Assembly (NCBI GenBank): GCA_949358305.1
Contig: OX442316.1
Coordinates: 310,001 to 374,000 of the forward strand
DNA length: 64,000 nucleotides
Reading direction: 5' to 3'
Source: Strigamia acuminata
Lineage: Eukaryota > Arthropoda > Chilopoda > Geophilomorpha > Linotaeniidae
The position numbers were made by a program, and so were the translations under genes. This document shows positions 1 to 14,019 of this stretch, in pieces. The first letter of the stretch is position 1. Each line of letters opens with the position of its first letter. The notes under the pieces are model-generated. The model did no database searches and was not told where the DNA came from. It worked only from the letters and a program-made list of their open reading frames with translations.

Positions 1-1179
1 AGACCAATGTCTCTGAATGTTCAGAAATAGTGTTTAAACCTTAGTAGAAGGCTCCAATGTAAGTTTTAGAAACATCCAACCAATGATTTGGGAGAATAGA
101 CTTTTGATCTCATCACAGTTGACTTAACACAAACACCACAAGACCAATGTCTCTGAACGTTCAGAAATAGTGTTTAAACTTTAGTAGAAGGCTCCAATGT
201 AAGTTTTAGAAACATCCAACCAATGATTTGGGAGAATAGACTTTTGATCTCATCACAGTTGACTTAGCACAAACACCACAAGTCCAATGTCTCTGAATGT
301 TTAGAAATAGTGTTTAAACCTTAGTAGAAGCCTTCAATATAAGTTTTAGCAACACCCAAGCAATAAATTTTGAAAAAAAAATTTTGAGCTTATTTCACAT
401 CGCAGTTGACTTAGCACAAACACCACAAGACCAATGTCTCTGAATGTTCAGAAATAGTGTTTAAACCTTAGTAGAAGGCTCCAATGTAAATTTTAGAAAC
501 ATCCAACCGATGATTTGGGAGAATCGACTTTTGATCTCATCACAGTTGACTTAGCACAAACACCACAAGACCAATGTCTCTGAATGTTCAGAAATAGTGT
601 TTAAACCTTAGTAGAAGGCTCCAATGTAAGTTTTAGAAACATCCAACCAATGATTTGGGAGAATAGACTTTGATCTCATCACAGTTGACTTAGCACAAAC
701 ACCACAAGACCAATGTCTCTGAATGTTCAGAAATAGTTTTTAAACCTTAGTAGAAGCCTTCAATGTAAGTTTTAGCAACATCCAAGCAATGATTTGGGAG
801 AATAGACTTTTGATCTCATCACAGTTGACTTAGCACAAACACCACAAGACCAATGTCTCTGAATGTTCAGAAATAGTGTTTAAACCTTAGTAGAAGGCTC
901 TAATGTAAGTTTTAGAAACATCCAACCAATGATTTGGGAGAATAGACTTTTGATCTCATCACAGTTGACTTAGCACAAACACCACAAGACCAATGTCTCT
1001 GAATGTTCAGAAATAGTGTTTAAACCTTAGTAGAAGGCTCCAATGTAAGTTTTAGAAACATCCAACCAATGATTTGGGAGAATAGACTTTGATCTCATCA
1101 CAGTTGACTTAGCACAAACACCACAAGACCAATGTCTCTGAATGTTCAGAAATAGTTTTTAAACCTTAGTAGAAGCCTT

Positions 1180-4090
1180 CAATGTAAGTTTTAGCAACAT
1201 CCAAGCAATGATTTGGGAGAATAGACTTTTGATCTCATCACAGTTGACTTAGCACAAACACCACAAGACCAATGTCTCTGAATGTTCAGAAATGGTGTTT
1301 AAACCTTAGTAGAAGGCTCCAATGTAAGTTTTAGAAACATCCAACCAATGATTTGGGAGAATAGACTTTTGATCTCATCACAGTTGACTTAGCACAAACA
1401 CCACAAGACCAATGTCTCTGAATGTTCAGAAATAGTTTTTAAACCTTAGTAGAAGCCTTCAATGTAAGTTTTAGCAACATCCAAGCAATGATTTGGGAGA
1501 ATAGACTTTTGATCTCATCACAGTTGACTTAGCACAAACACCACAAGTCCAATGTCTCTGAATGTTTAGAAATAGTGTTTAAACCTTAGTAGAAGCCTTC
1601 AATATAAGTTTTAGCAACACCCAAGCAATAAATTTTGAAAAAAAAATTTTGAGCTTATTTCACATCGCAGTTGACTTAGCACAAACACCACAAGACCAAT
1701 GTCTCTGAATGTTCAGAAATAGTGTTTAAACCTTAGTAGAAGGCTCCAATGTAAATTTTAGAAACATCCAACCGATGATTTGGGAGAATCGACTTTTGAT
1801 CTCATCACAATTGACTTAGCACAAACACCACAAGACCAATGTCTCTGAATGTTCAGAAATAGTGTTTAAACCTTAGTAGAAGGCTCCAATGTAAGTTTTA
1901 GAAACATCCAACCGATGATTTGGGAGAATCGACTTTTGATCTCATCACAATTGACTTAGCACAAACACCACAAGACCAATGTCTCTGAATGTTCAGAAAT
2001 AGTGTTTAAACCTTAGTAGAAGGCTCCAATGTAAGTTTTAGAAACATCCAACCGATGATTTGGTTGAATAGACTTTGATCTCATCACAGTTGACTTAGCA
2101 CAAACACCACAAGACCAATGTCTCTGAATGTTCAGAAATAGTTTTTAAACCTTAGTAGAAGCCTTCAATGTAAGTTTTAGCAACATCCAAGCAATGATTT
2201 GGGAGAATAGACTTTTGATCTCATCACAGTTGACTTAGCACAAACACCACAAGACCAATGTCTCTGAATGTTCAGAAATAGTGTTTAAACCTTAGTAGAA
2301 GGCTCCAATGTAAGTTTTAGAAACATCCAACCAATGATTTGGGAGAATAGACTTTTGATCTCATCACAGTTGACTTAGCACAAACACCACAAGACCAATG
2401 TCTCTGAATGTTCAGAAATAGTTTTTAAACCTTAGTAGAAGCCTTCAATGTAAGTTTTAGCAACATCCAAGCAATGATTTGGGAGAATAGACTTTTGATC
2501 TCATCACAGTTGACTTAGCACAAACACCACAAGTCCAATGTCTCTGAATGTTTAGAAATAGTGTTTAAACCTTAGTAGAAGCCTTCAATATAAGTTTTAG
2601 CAACACCCAAGCAATAAATTTTGAAAAAAAAATTTTGAGCTTATTTCACATCGCAGTTGACTTAGCACAAACACCACAAGACCAATGTCTCTGAATGTTC
2701 AGAAATAGTGTTTAAACCTTAGTAGAAGGCTCCAATGTAAATTTTAGAAACATCCAACCGATGATTTGGGAGAATCGACTTTTGATCTCATCACAATTGA
2801 CTTAGCACAAACACCACAAGACCAATGTCTCTGAATGTTCAGAAATAGTGTTTAAACCTTAGTAGAAGGCTCCAATGTAAGTTTTAGAAACATCCAACCG
2901 ATGATTTGGTTGAATAGACTTTTGATCTCATCACAGTTGACTTAGCACAAACACCACAAGTCCAATGTCTCTGAATGTTCAGAAATAGTGTTTAAACCTT
3001 AGTAGAAGGCTCCAATGTAAGTTTTAGAAACATCCAACCAATGATTTGGGAGAATAGACTTTTGATCTCATCACAGTTGACTTAGCACAAACACCACAAG
3101 ACCAATGTCTCTGAACGTTCAGAAATAGTGTTTAAACTTTAGTAGAAGCCTTCAATATAAGTTTTAGCAACACCCAAGCATTAAATTTTGAAAAAAAAAT
3201 TTTGAGCTCATTTCACATCGCAGTTGACTTAGCACAAACACCACAAGACCAATGTCTCTGAATGTTCAGAAATAGTGTTTAAACCTTAGTAGAAGGCTCC
3301 AATGTAAGTTTTAGAAACATCTAACCAATGATTTGGGAGAATAGACTTTGATCTCATCACAGTTGACTTAGCACAAACACCACAAGACCAATGTCTCTGA
3401 ATGTTCAGAAATAGTTTTTAAACCTTAGTAGAAGCCTTCAATGTAAGTTTTAGCAACATCCAAGCAATGATTTGGGAGAATAGACTTTTGATCTCATCAC
3501 AGTTGACTTAGCACAAACACCACAAGACCAATGTCTCTGTATGTTCAGAAATAGTGTTTAAACCTTAGTAGAAGGCTCCAATGTAAGTTTTAGAAACATC
3601 CAACCAATGATTTGGGAGAATAGACTTTTGATCTCATCACAGTTGACTTAGCACAAACACCACAAGACCAATGTCTCTGAATGTTCAGAAATAGTTTTTA
3701 AACCTTAGTAGAAGCCTTCAATGTAAGTTTTAGCAACATCCAAGCAATGATTTGGGAGAATAGACTTTGATCTCATCACAGTTGACTTAGCACAAACACC
3801 ACAAGTCCAATGTCTCTGAATGTTTAGAAATAGTGTTTAAACCTTAGTAGAAGCCTTCAATATAAGTTTTAGCAACACCCAAGCAATAAATTTTGAAAAA
3901 AAAATTTTGAGCTTATTTCACATCGCAGTTGACTTAGCACAAACACCACAAGACCAATGTCTCTGAATGTTCAGAAATAGTGTTTAAACCTTAATAGAAG
4001 CCTTCAATATAAGTTTTAGCAACACCCAAGCAATAAATTTTGAAAAAAAAAATTTGAGCTTATTTCACATCGCAGTTGACTTAGCACAAA
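1180..4090. repeat. Higher-order block copied to about 7417-10327
   Basis: This multi-monomer block is repeated at an offset of 6237 bp. Shared private variants prove it: AAATGGTG at 1291 and 7528, the 147-bp variant ending in GAGCTCATTTC near 3207 and 9444, CTCTGTATG near 3536 and 9773, and the ten-A variant near 4040 and 10277. The left breakpoint falls in a chimeric monomer at about 7421. Beyond about 4090/10327 the two copies follow different monomer orders. Confidence 0.85.
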
Positions 4091-6945
4091 CACCACAAGA
4101 CCAATGTCTCTGAATGTTCAGAAATAGTGTTTAAACCTTAGTAGAAGGCTCCAATGTAAATTTTAGAAACATCCAACCGATGATTTGGGAGAATCGACTT
4201 TTGATCTCATCACAATTGACTTAGCACAAACACCACAAGACCAATGTCTCTGAATGTTCAGAAATAGTGTTTAAAACTTAGTAGAAGGCTTCAATGTAAG
4301 TTTTAGAAACATCCAACCGATGATTTGGTTGAATAGACTTTTGATCTCATCACAGTTGACTTAGCACAAACACCACAAGTCCAATGTCTCTGAATGTTCA
4401 GAAATAGTGTTTAAACCTTAGTAGAAGGCTCCAATGTAAGTTTTAGAAACATCCAACCAATGATTTGGGAGAATAGACTTTTGATCTCATCACAGTTGAC
4501 TTAGCACAAACACCACAAGACCAATGTCTCTGAACGTTCAGAAATAGTGTTTAAACTTTAGTAGAAGCCTTCAATATAAGTTTTAGCAACACCCAAGCAT
4601 TAAATTTTGAAAAAAAAATTTTGAGCTTATTTCACATCGCAGTTGACTTAGCACAAACACCACAAGACCAATGTCTCTGAATGTTCAGAAATAGTGTTTA
4701 AACCTTAATAGAAGCCTTCAATATAAGTTTTAGCAACACCCAAGCAATAAATTTTGAAAAAAAAATTTTGAGCTTATTTTACATTGCAGTTGACTTAGCA
4801 CAAACACCACAAGACCAATGTCTCTGAATGTTCAGAAATAGTGTTTAAACCTTAGTAGAAGGCTCCAATGTAAGTTTTAGAAACATCCAACCAATGATTT
4901 GGGAGAATAGACTTTGATCTCATCACAGTTGACTTAGCACAAACACCACAAGACCAATGTCTCTGAATGTTCAGAAATAGTGTTTAAAACTTAGTAGAAG
5001 GCTTCAATGTAAGTTTTAGAAACATCCAACCGATGATTTGGTTGAATAGACTTTTGATCTCATCACAGTTGACTTAGCACAAACACCACAAGTCCAATGT
5101 CTCTGAATGTTCAGAAATAGTGTTTAAACCTTAGTAGAAGGCTCCAATGTAAGTTTTAGAAACATCCAACCAATGATTTGGGAGAATAGACTTTTGATCT
5201 CATCACAGTTGACTTAGCACAAACACCACAAGACCAATGTCTCTGTATGTTCAGAAATAGTGTTTAAACCTTAGTAGAAGGCTCCAATGTAAGTTTTAGA
5301 AACATCCAACCAATGATTTGGGAGAATAGACTTTTGATCTCATCACAGTTGACTTAGCACAAACACCACAAGACCAATGTCTCTGAATGTTCAGAAATAG
5401 TTTTTAAACCTTAGTAGAAGCCTTCAATGTAAGTTTTAGCAACATCCAAGCAATGATTTGGGAGAATAGACTTTGATCTCATCACAGTTGACTTAGCACA
5501 AACACCACAAGTCCAATGTCTCTGAATGTTTAGAAATAGTGTTTAAACCTTAGTAGAAGCCTTCAATATAAGTTTTAGCAACACCCAAGCAATAAATTTT
5601 GAAAAAAAAATTTTGAGCTTATTTCACATCGCAGTTGACTTAGCACAAACACCACAAGACCAATGTCTCTGAATGTTCAGAAATAGTGTTTAAACCTTAA
5701 TAGAAGCCTTCAATATAAGTTTTAGCAACACCCAAGCAATAAATTTTGAAAAAAAAAATTTGAGCTTATTTCACATCGCAGTTGACTTAGCACAAACACC
5801 ACAAGACCAATGTCTCTGAATGTTCAGAAATAGTGTTTAAACCTTAGTAGAAGGCTCCAATGTAAATTTTAGAAACATCCAACCGATGATTTGGGAGAAT
5901 CGACTTTTGATCTCATCACAATTGACTTAGCACAAACACCACAAGACCAATGTCTCTGAATGTTCAGAAATAGTGTTTAAAACTTAGTAGAAGGCTTCAA
6001 TGTAAGTTTTAGAAACATCCAACCGATGATTTGGTTGAATAGACTTTTGATCTCATCACAGTTGACTTAGCACAAACACCACAAGTCCAATGTCTCTGAA
6101 TGTTCAGAAATAGTGTTTAAACCTTAGTAGAAGGCTCCAATGTAAGTTTTAGAAACATCCAACCAATGATTTGGGAGAATAGACTTTTGATCTCATCACA
6201 GTTGACTTAGCACAAACACCACAAGACCAATGTCTCTGAACGTTCAGAAATAGTGTTTAAACTTTAGTAGAAGCCTTCAATATAAGTTTTAGCAACACCC
6301 AAGCATTAAATTTTGAAAAAAAAATTTTGAGCTTATTTCACATCGCAGTTGACTTAGCACAAACACCACAAGACCAATGTCTCTGAATGTTCAGAAATAG
6401 TGTTTAAACCTTAATAGAAGCCTTCAATATAAGTTTTAGCAACACCCAAGCAATAAATTTTGAAAAAAAAATTTTGAGCTTATTTTACATCGCAGTTGAC
6501 TTAGCACAAACACCACAAGACCAATGTCTCTGAATGTTCAGAAATAGTGTTTAAACCTTAGTAGAAGGCTCCAATGTAAGTTTTAGAAACATCCAACCAA
6601 TGATTTGGGAGAATAGACTTTGATCTCATCACAGTTGACTTAGCACAAACACCACAAGACCAATGTCTCTGAATGTTCAGAAATAGTGTTTAAAACTTAG
6701 TAGAAGGCTTCAATGTAAGTTTTAGAAACATCCAACCGATGATTTGGTTGAATAGACTTTTGATCTCATCACAGTTGACTTAGCACAAACACCACAAGTC
6801 CAATGTCTCTGAATGTTCAGAAATAGTGTTTAAACCTTAGTAGAAGGCTCCAATGTAAGTTTTAGAAACATCCAACCAATGATTTGGGAGAATAGACTTT
6901 TGATCTCATCACAGTTGACTTAGCACAAACACCACAAGACCAATG
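3540..6945. repeat. Two tandem ~1706-bp (12-monomer) higher-order units
   Basis: Marker variants recur with a 1706-bp offset: CTCTGTATG (3540 and 5246), CCTTAATAGAAG (3993 and 5699), the ten-A tract (about 4044 and 5750) and TTTAAAACTTAG (about 4274 and 5980). The length fits twelve monomers with four of 147 bp and two of 139 bp. The copies diverge at about 5240/6945. Part of the unit reappears near 12329-14019. Confidence 0.8.
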
Positions 6946-9900
6946 TCTCTGAACGTTCAGAAATAGTGTTTAAACTTTAGTAGAAGCCTTCAATATAAGT
7001 TTTAGCAACACCCAAGCATTAAATTTTGAAAAAAAAATTTTGAGCTTATTTTACATCGCAGTTGACTTAGCACAAACACCACAAGACCAATGTCTCTGAA
7101 TGTTCAGAAATAGTGTTTAAACCTTAGTAGAAGGCTCCAATGTAAGTTTTAGAAACATCCAACCAATGATTTGGGAGAATAGACTTTGATCTCATCACAG
7201 TTGACTTAGCACAAACACCACAAGACCAATGTCTCTGAATGTTCAGAAATAGTGTTTAAAACTTAGTAGAAGGCTTCAATGTAAGTTTTAGAAACATCCA
7301 ACCGATGATTTGGTTGAATAGACTTTTGATCTCATCACAGTTGACTTAGCACAAACACCACAAGTCCAATGTCTCTGAATGTTCAGAAATAGTGTTTAAA
7401 CCTTAGTAGAAGGCTCCAATGTAAGTTTTAGCAACATCCAAGCAATGATTTGGGAGAATAGACTTTTGATCTCATCACAGTTGACTTAGCACAAACACCA
7501 CAAGACCAATGTCTCTGAATGTTCAGAAATGGTGTTTAAACCTTAGTAGAAGGCTCCAATGTAAGTTTTAGAAACATCCAACCAATGATTTGGGAGAATA
7601 GACTTTTGATCTCATCACAGTTGACTTAGCACAAACACCACAAGACCAATGTCTCTGAATGTTCAGAAATAGTTTTTAAACCTTAGTAGAAGCCTTCAAT
7701 GTAAGTTTTAGCAACATCCAAGCAATGATTTGGGAGAATAGACTTTTGATCTCATCACAGTTGACTTAGCACAAACACCACAAGTCCAATGTCTCTGAAT
7801 GTTTAGAAATAGTGTTTAAACCTTAGTAGAAGCCTTCAATATAAGTTTTAGCAACACCCAAGCAATAAATTTTGAAAAAAAAATTTTGAGCTTATTTCAC
7901 ATCGCAGTTGACTTAGCACAAACACCACAAGACCAATGTCTCTGAATGTTCAGAAATAGTGTTTAAACCTTAGTAGAAGGCTCCAATGTAAATTTTAGAA
8001 ACATCCAACCGATGATTTGGGAGAATCGACTTTTGATCTCATCACAATTGACTTAGCACAAACACCACAAGACCAATGTCTCTGAATGTTCAGAAATAGT
8101 GTTTAAACCTTAGTAGAAGGCTCCAATGTAAGTTTTAGAAACATCCAACCGATGATTTGGGAGAATCGACTTTTGATCTCATCACAATTGACTTAGCACA
8201 AACACCACAAGACCAATGTCTCTGAATGTTCAGAAATAGTGTTTAAACCTTAGTAGAAGGCTCCAATGTAAGTTTTAGAAACATCCAACCGATGATTTGG
8301 TTGAATAGACTTTGATCTCATCACAGTTGACTTAGCACAAACACCACAAGACCAATGTCTCTGAATGTTCAGAAATAGTTTTTAAACCTTAGTAGAAGCC
8401 TTCAATGTAAGTTTTAGCAACATCCAAGCAATGATTTGGGAGAATAGACTTTTGATCTCATCACAGTTGACTTAGCACAAACACCACAAGACCAATGTCT
8501 CTGAATGTTCAGAAATAGTGTTTAAACCTTAGTAGAAGGCTCCAATGTAAGTTTTAGAAACATCCAACCAATGATTTGGGAGAATAGACTTTTGATCTCA
8601 TCACAGTTGACTTAGCACAAACACCACAAGACCAATGTCTCTGAATGTTCAGAAATAGTTTTTAAACCTTAGTAGAAGCCTTCAATGTAAGTTTTAGCAA
8701 CATCCAAGCAATGATTTGGGAGAATAGACTTTTGATCTCATCACAGTTGACTTAGCACAAACACCACAAGTCCAATGTCTCTGAATGTTTAGAAATAGTG
8801 TTTAAACCTTAGTAGAAGCCTTCAATATAAGTTTTAGCAACACCCAAGCAATAAATTTTGAAAAAAAAATTTTGAGCTTATTTCACATCGCAGTTGACTT
8901 AGCACAAACACCACAAGACCAATGTCTCTGAATGTTCAGAAATAGTGTTTAAACCTTAGTAGAAGGCTCCAATGTAAATTTTAGAAACATCCAACCGATG
9001 ATTTGGGAGAATCGACTTTTGATCTCATCACAATTGACTTAGCACAAACACCACAAGACCAATGTCTCTGAATGTTCAGAAATAGTGTTTAAACCTTAGT
9101 AGAAGGCTCCAATGTAAGTTTTAGAAACATCCAACCGATGATTTGGTTGAATAGACTTTTGATCTCATCACAGTTGACTTAGCACAAACACCACAAGTCC
9201 AATGTCTCTGAATGTTCAGAAATAGTGTTTAAACCTTAGTAGAAGGCTCCAATGTAAGTTTTAGAAACATCCAACCAATGATTTGGGAGAATAGACTTTT
9301 GATCTCATCACAGTTGACTTAGCACAAACACCACAAGACCAATGTCTCTGAACGTTCAGAAATAGTGTTTAAACTTTAGTAGAAGCCTTCAATATAAGTT
9401 TTAGCAACACCCAAGCATTAAATTTTGAAAAAAAAATTTTGAGCTCATTTCACATCGCAGTTGACTTAGCACAAACACCACAAGACCAATGTCTCTGAAT
9501 GTTCAGAAATAGTGTTTAAACCTTAGTAGAAGGCTCCAATGTAAGTTTTAGAAACATCTAACCAATGATTTGGGAGAATAGACTTTGATCTCATCACAGT
9601 TGACTTAGCACAAACACCACAAGACCAATGTCTCTGAATGTTCAGAAATAGTTTTTAAACCTTAGTAGAAGCCTTCAATGTAAGTTTTAGCAACATCCAA
9701 GCAATGATTTGGGAGAATAGACTTTTGATCTCATCACAGTTGACTTAGCACAAACACCACAAGACCAATGTCTCTGTATGTTCAGAAATAGTGTTTAAAC
9801 CTTAGTAGAAGGCTCCAATGTAAGTTTTAGAAACATCCAACCAATGATTTGGGAGAATAGACTTTTGATCTCATCACAGTTGACTTAGCACAAACACCAC

Positions 9901-10334
9901 AAGACCAATGTCTCTGAATGTTCAGAAATAGTTTTTAAACCTTAGTAGAAGCCTTCAATGTAAGTTTTAGCAACATCCAAGCAATGATTTGGGAGAATAG
10001 ACTTTGATCTCATCACAGTTGACTTAGCACAAACACCACAAGTCCAATGTCTCTGAATGTTTAGAAATAGTGTTTAAACCTTAGTAGAAGCCTTCAATAT
10101 AAGTTTTAGCAACACCCAAGCAATAAATTTTGAAAAAAAAATTTTGAGCTTATTTCACATCGCAGTTGACTTAGCACAAACACCACAAGACCAATGTCTC
10201 TGAATGTTCAGAAATAGTGTTTAAACCTTAATAGAAGCCTTCAATATAAGTTTTAGCAACACCCAAGCAATAAATTTTGAAAAAAAAAATTTGAGCTTAT
10301 TTCACATCGCAGTTGACTTAGCACAAACACCACA

Positions 10335-13300
10335 AGTCCAATGTCTCTGAATGTTTAGAAATAGTGTTTAAACCTTAGTAGAAGCCTTCAATATAAGTTT
10401 TAGCAACACCCAAGCAATAAATTTTGAAAAAAAAATTTTGAGCTTATTTCACATCGCAGTTGACTTAGCACAAACACCACAAGACCAATGTCTCTGAATG
10501 TTCAGAAATAGTGTTTAAACCTTAGTAGAAGGCTCCAATGTAAATTTTAGAAACATCCAACCGATGATTTGGGAGAATCGACTTTTGATCTCATCACAAT
10601 TGACTTAGCACAAACACCACAAGACCAATGTCTCTGAATGTTCAGAAATAGTGTTTAAACCTTAGTAGAAGGCTCCAATGTAAGTTTTAGAAACATCCAA
10701 CCGATGATTTGGGAGAATCGACTTTTGATCTCATCACAATTGACTTAGCACAAACACCACAAGACCAATGTCTCTGAATGTTCAGAAATAGTGTTTAAAC
10801 CTTAGTAGAAGGCTCCAATGTAAGTTTTAGAAACATCCAACCGATGATTTGGTTGAATAGACTTTGATCTCATCACAGTTGACTTAGCACAAACACCACA
10901 AGACCAATGTCTCTGAATGTTCAGAAATAGTTTTTAAACCTTAGTAGAAGCCTTCAATGTAAGTTTTAGCAACATCCAAGCAATGATTTGGGAGAATAGA
11001 CTTTTGATCTCATCACAGTTGACTTAGCACAAACACCACAAGACCAATGTCTCTGAATGTTCAGAAATAGTGTTTAAACCTTAGTAGAAGGCTCCAATGT
11101 AAGTTTTAGAAACATCCAACCAATGATTTGGGAGAATAGACTTTTGATCTCATCACAGTTGACTTAGCACAAACACCACAAGACCAATGTCTCTGAATGT
11201 TCAGAAATAGTTTTTAAACCTTAGTAGAAGCCTTCAATGTAAGTTTTAGCAACATCCAAGCAATGATTTGGGAGAATAGACTTTTGATCTCATCACAGTT
11301 GACTTAGCACAAACACCACAAGTCCAATGTCTCTGAATGTTTAGAAATAGTGTTTAAACCTTAGTAGAAGCCTTCAATATAAGTTTTAGCAACACCCAAG
11401 CAATAAATTTTGAAAAAAAAATTTTGAGCTTATTTCACATCGCAGTTGACTTAGCACAAACACCACAAGACTAATGTCTCTGAATGTTCAGAAATAGTGT
11501 TTAAACCTTAGTAGAAGGCTCCAATGTAAATTTTAGAAACATCCAACCGATGATTTGGGAGAATCGACTTTTGATCTCATCACAATTGACTTAGCACAAA
11601 CACCACAAGACCAATGTCTCTGAATGTTCAGAAATAGTGTTTAAACCTTAGTAGAAGGCTCCAATGTAAGTTTTAGAAACATCCAACCGATGATTTGGTT
11701 GAATAGACTTTTGATCTCATCACAGTTGACTTAGCACAAACACCACAAGTCCAATGTCTCTGAATGTTCAGAAATAGTGTTTAAACCTTAGTAGAAGGCT
11801 CCAATGTAAGTTTTAGAAACATCCAACCAATGATTTGGGAGAATAGACTTTTGATCTCATCACAGTTGACTTAGCACAAACACCACAAGACCAATGTCTC
11901 TGAACGTTCAGAAATAGTGTTTAAACTTTAGTAGAAGCCTTCAATATAAGTTTTAGCAACACCCAAGCATTAAATTTTGAAAAAAAAATTTTGAGCTCAT
12001 TTCACATCGCAGTTGACTTAGCACAAACACCACAAGACCAATGTCTCTGAATGTTCAGAAATAGTGTTTAAACCTTAGTAGAAGGCTCCAATGTAAGTTT
12101 TAGAAACATCTAACCAATGATTTGGGAGAATAGACTTTGATCTCATCACAGTTGACTTAGCACAAACACCACAAGACCAATGTCTCTGAATGTTCAGAAA
12201 TAGTTTTTAAACCTTAGTAGAAGCCTTCAATGTAAGTTTTAGCAACATCCAAGCAATGATTTGGGAGAATAGACTTTTGATCTCATCACAGTTGACTTAG
12301 CACAAACACCACAAGACCAATGTCTCTGTATGTTCAGAAATAGTGTTTAAACCTTAGTAGAAGGCTCCAATGTAAGTTTTAGAAACATCCAACCAATGAT
12401 TTGGGAGAATAGACTTTTGATCTCATCACAGTTGACTTAGCACAAACACCACAAGACCAATGTCTCTGAATGTTCAGAAATAGTTTTTAAACCTTAGTAG
12501 AAGCCTTCAATGTAAGTTTTAGCAACATCCAAGCAATGATTTGGGAGAATAGACTTTGATCTCATCACAGTTGACTTAGCACAAACACCACAAGTCCAAT
12601 GTCTCTGAATGTTTAGAAATAGTGTTTAAACCTTAGTAGAAGCCTTCAATATAAGTTTTAGCAACACCCAAGCAATAAATTTTGAAAAAAAAATTTTGAG
12701 CTTATTTCACATCGCAGTTGACTTAGCACAAACACCACAAGACCAATGTCTCTGAATGTTCAGAAATAGTGTTTAAACCTTAATAGAAGCCTTCAATATA
12801 AGTTTTAGCAACACCCAAGCAATAAATTTTGAAAAAAAAAATTTGAGCTTATTTCACATCGCAGTTGACTTAGCACAAACACCACAAGACCAATGTCTCT
12901 GAATGTTCAGAAATAGTGTTTAAACCTTAGTAGAAGGCTCCAATGTAAATTTTAGAAACATCCAACCGATGATTTGGGAGAATCGACTTTTGATCTCATC
13001 ACAATTGACTTAGCACAAACACCACAAGACCAATGTCTCTGAATGTTCAGAAATAGTGTTTAAAACTTAGTAGAAGGCTTCAATGTAAGTTTTAGAAACA
13101 TCCAACCGATGATTTGGTTGAATAGACTTTTGATCTCATCACAGTTGACTTAGCACAAACACCACAAGTCCAATGTCTCTGAATGTTCAGAAATAGTGTT
13201 TAAACCTTAGTAGAAGGCTCCAATGTAAGTTTTAGAAACATCCAACCAATGATTTGGGAGAATAGACTTTTGATCTCATCACAGTTGACTTAGCACAAAC

Positions 13301-14019
13301 ACCACAAGACCAATGTCTCTGAACGTTCAGAAATAGTGTTTAAACTTTAGTAGAAGCCTTCAATATAAGTTTTAGCAACACCCAAGCATTAAATTTTGAA
13401 AAAAAAATTTTGAGCTTATTTCACATCGCAGTTGACTTAGCACAAACACCACAAGACCAATGTCTCTGAATGTTCAGAAATAGTGTTTAAACCTTAATAG
13501 AAGCCTTCAATATAAGTTTTAGCAACACCCAAGCAATAAATTTTGAAAAAAAAATTTTGAGCTTATTTTACATCGCAGTTGACTTAGCACAAACACCACA
13601 AGACCAATGTCTCTGAATGTTCAGAAATAGTGTTTAAACCTTAGTAGAAGGCTCCAATGTAAGTTTTAGAAACATCCAACCAATGATTTGGGAGAATAGA
13701 CTTTGATCTCATCACAGTTGACTTAGCACAAACACCACAAGACCAATGTCTCTGAATGTTCAGAAATAGTGTTTAAAACTTAGTAGAAGGCTTCAATGTA
13801 AGTTTTAGAAACATCCAACCGATGATTTGGTTGAATAGACTTTTGATCTCATCACAGTTGACTTAGCACAAACACCACAAGTCCAATGTCTCTGAATGTT
13901 CAGAAATAGTGTTTAAACCTTAGTAGAAGGCTCCAATGTAAGTTTTAGAAACATCCAACCAATGATTTGGGAGAATAGACTTTTGATCTCATCACAGTTG
14001 ACTTAGCACAAACACCACA
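10335..14019. repeat. Copy of block 1546-5230 (offset 8789 bp)
   Basis: The order of monomer variants from 1546 to about 5230 is repeated here at a constant offset of 8789 bp. It includes the GAACGTTC plus 147-bp variant, CTCTGTATG, the ten-A tract and TTTAAAACTTAG. A few single-base differences are visible, such as GACTAATG at 11470 where the source has GACCAATG. The agreement ends where 5246 reads CTCTGTATG but the copy reads CTCTGAACG. Confidence 0.8.
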
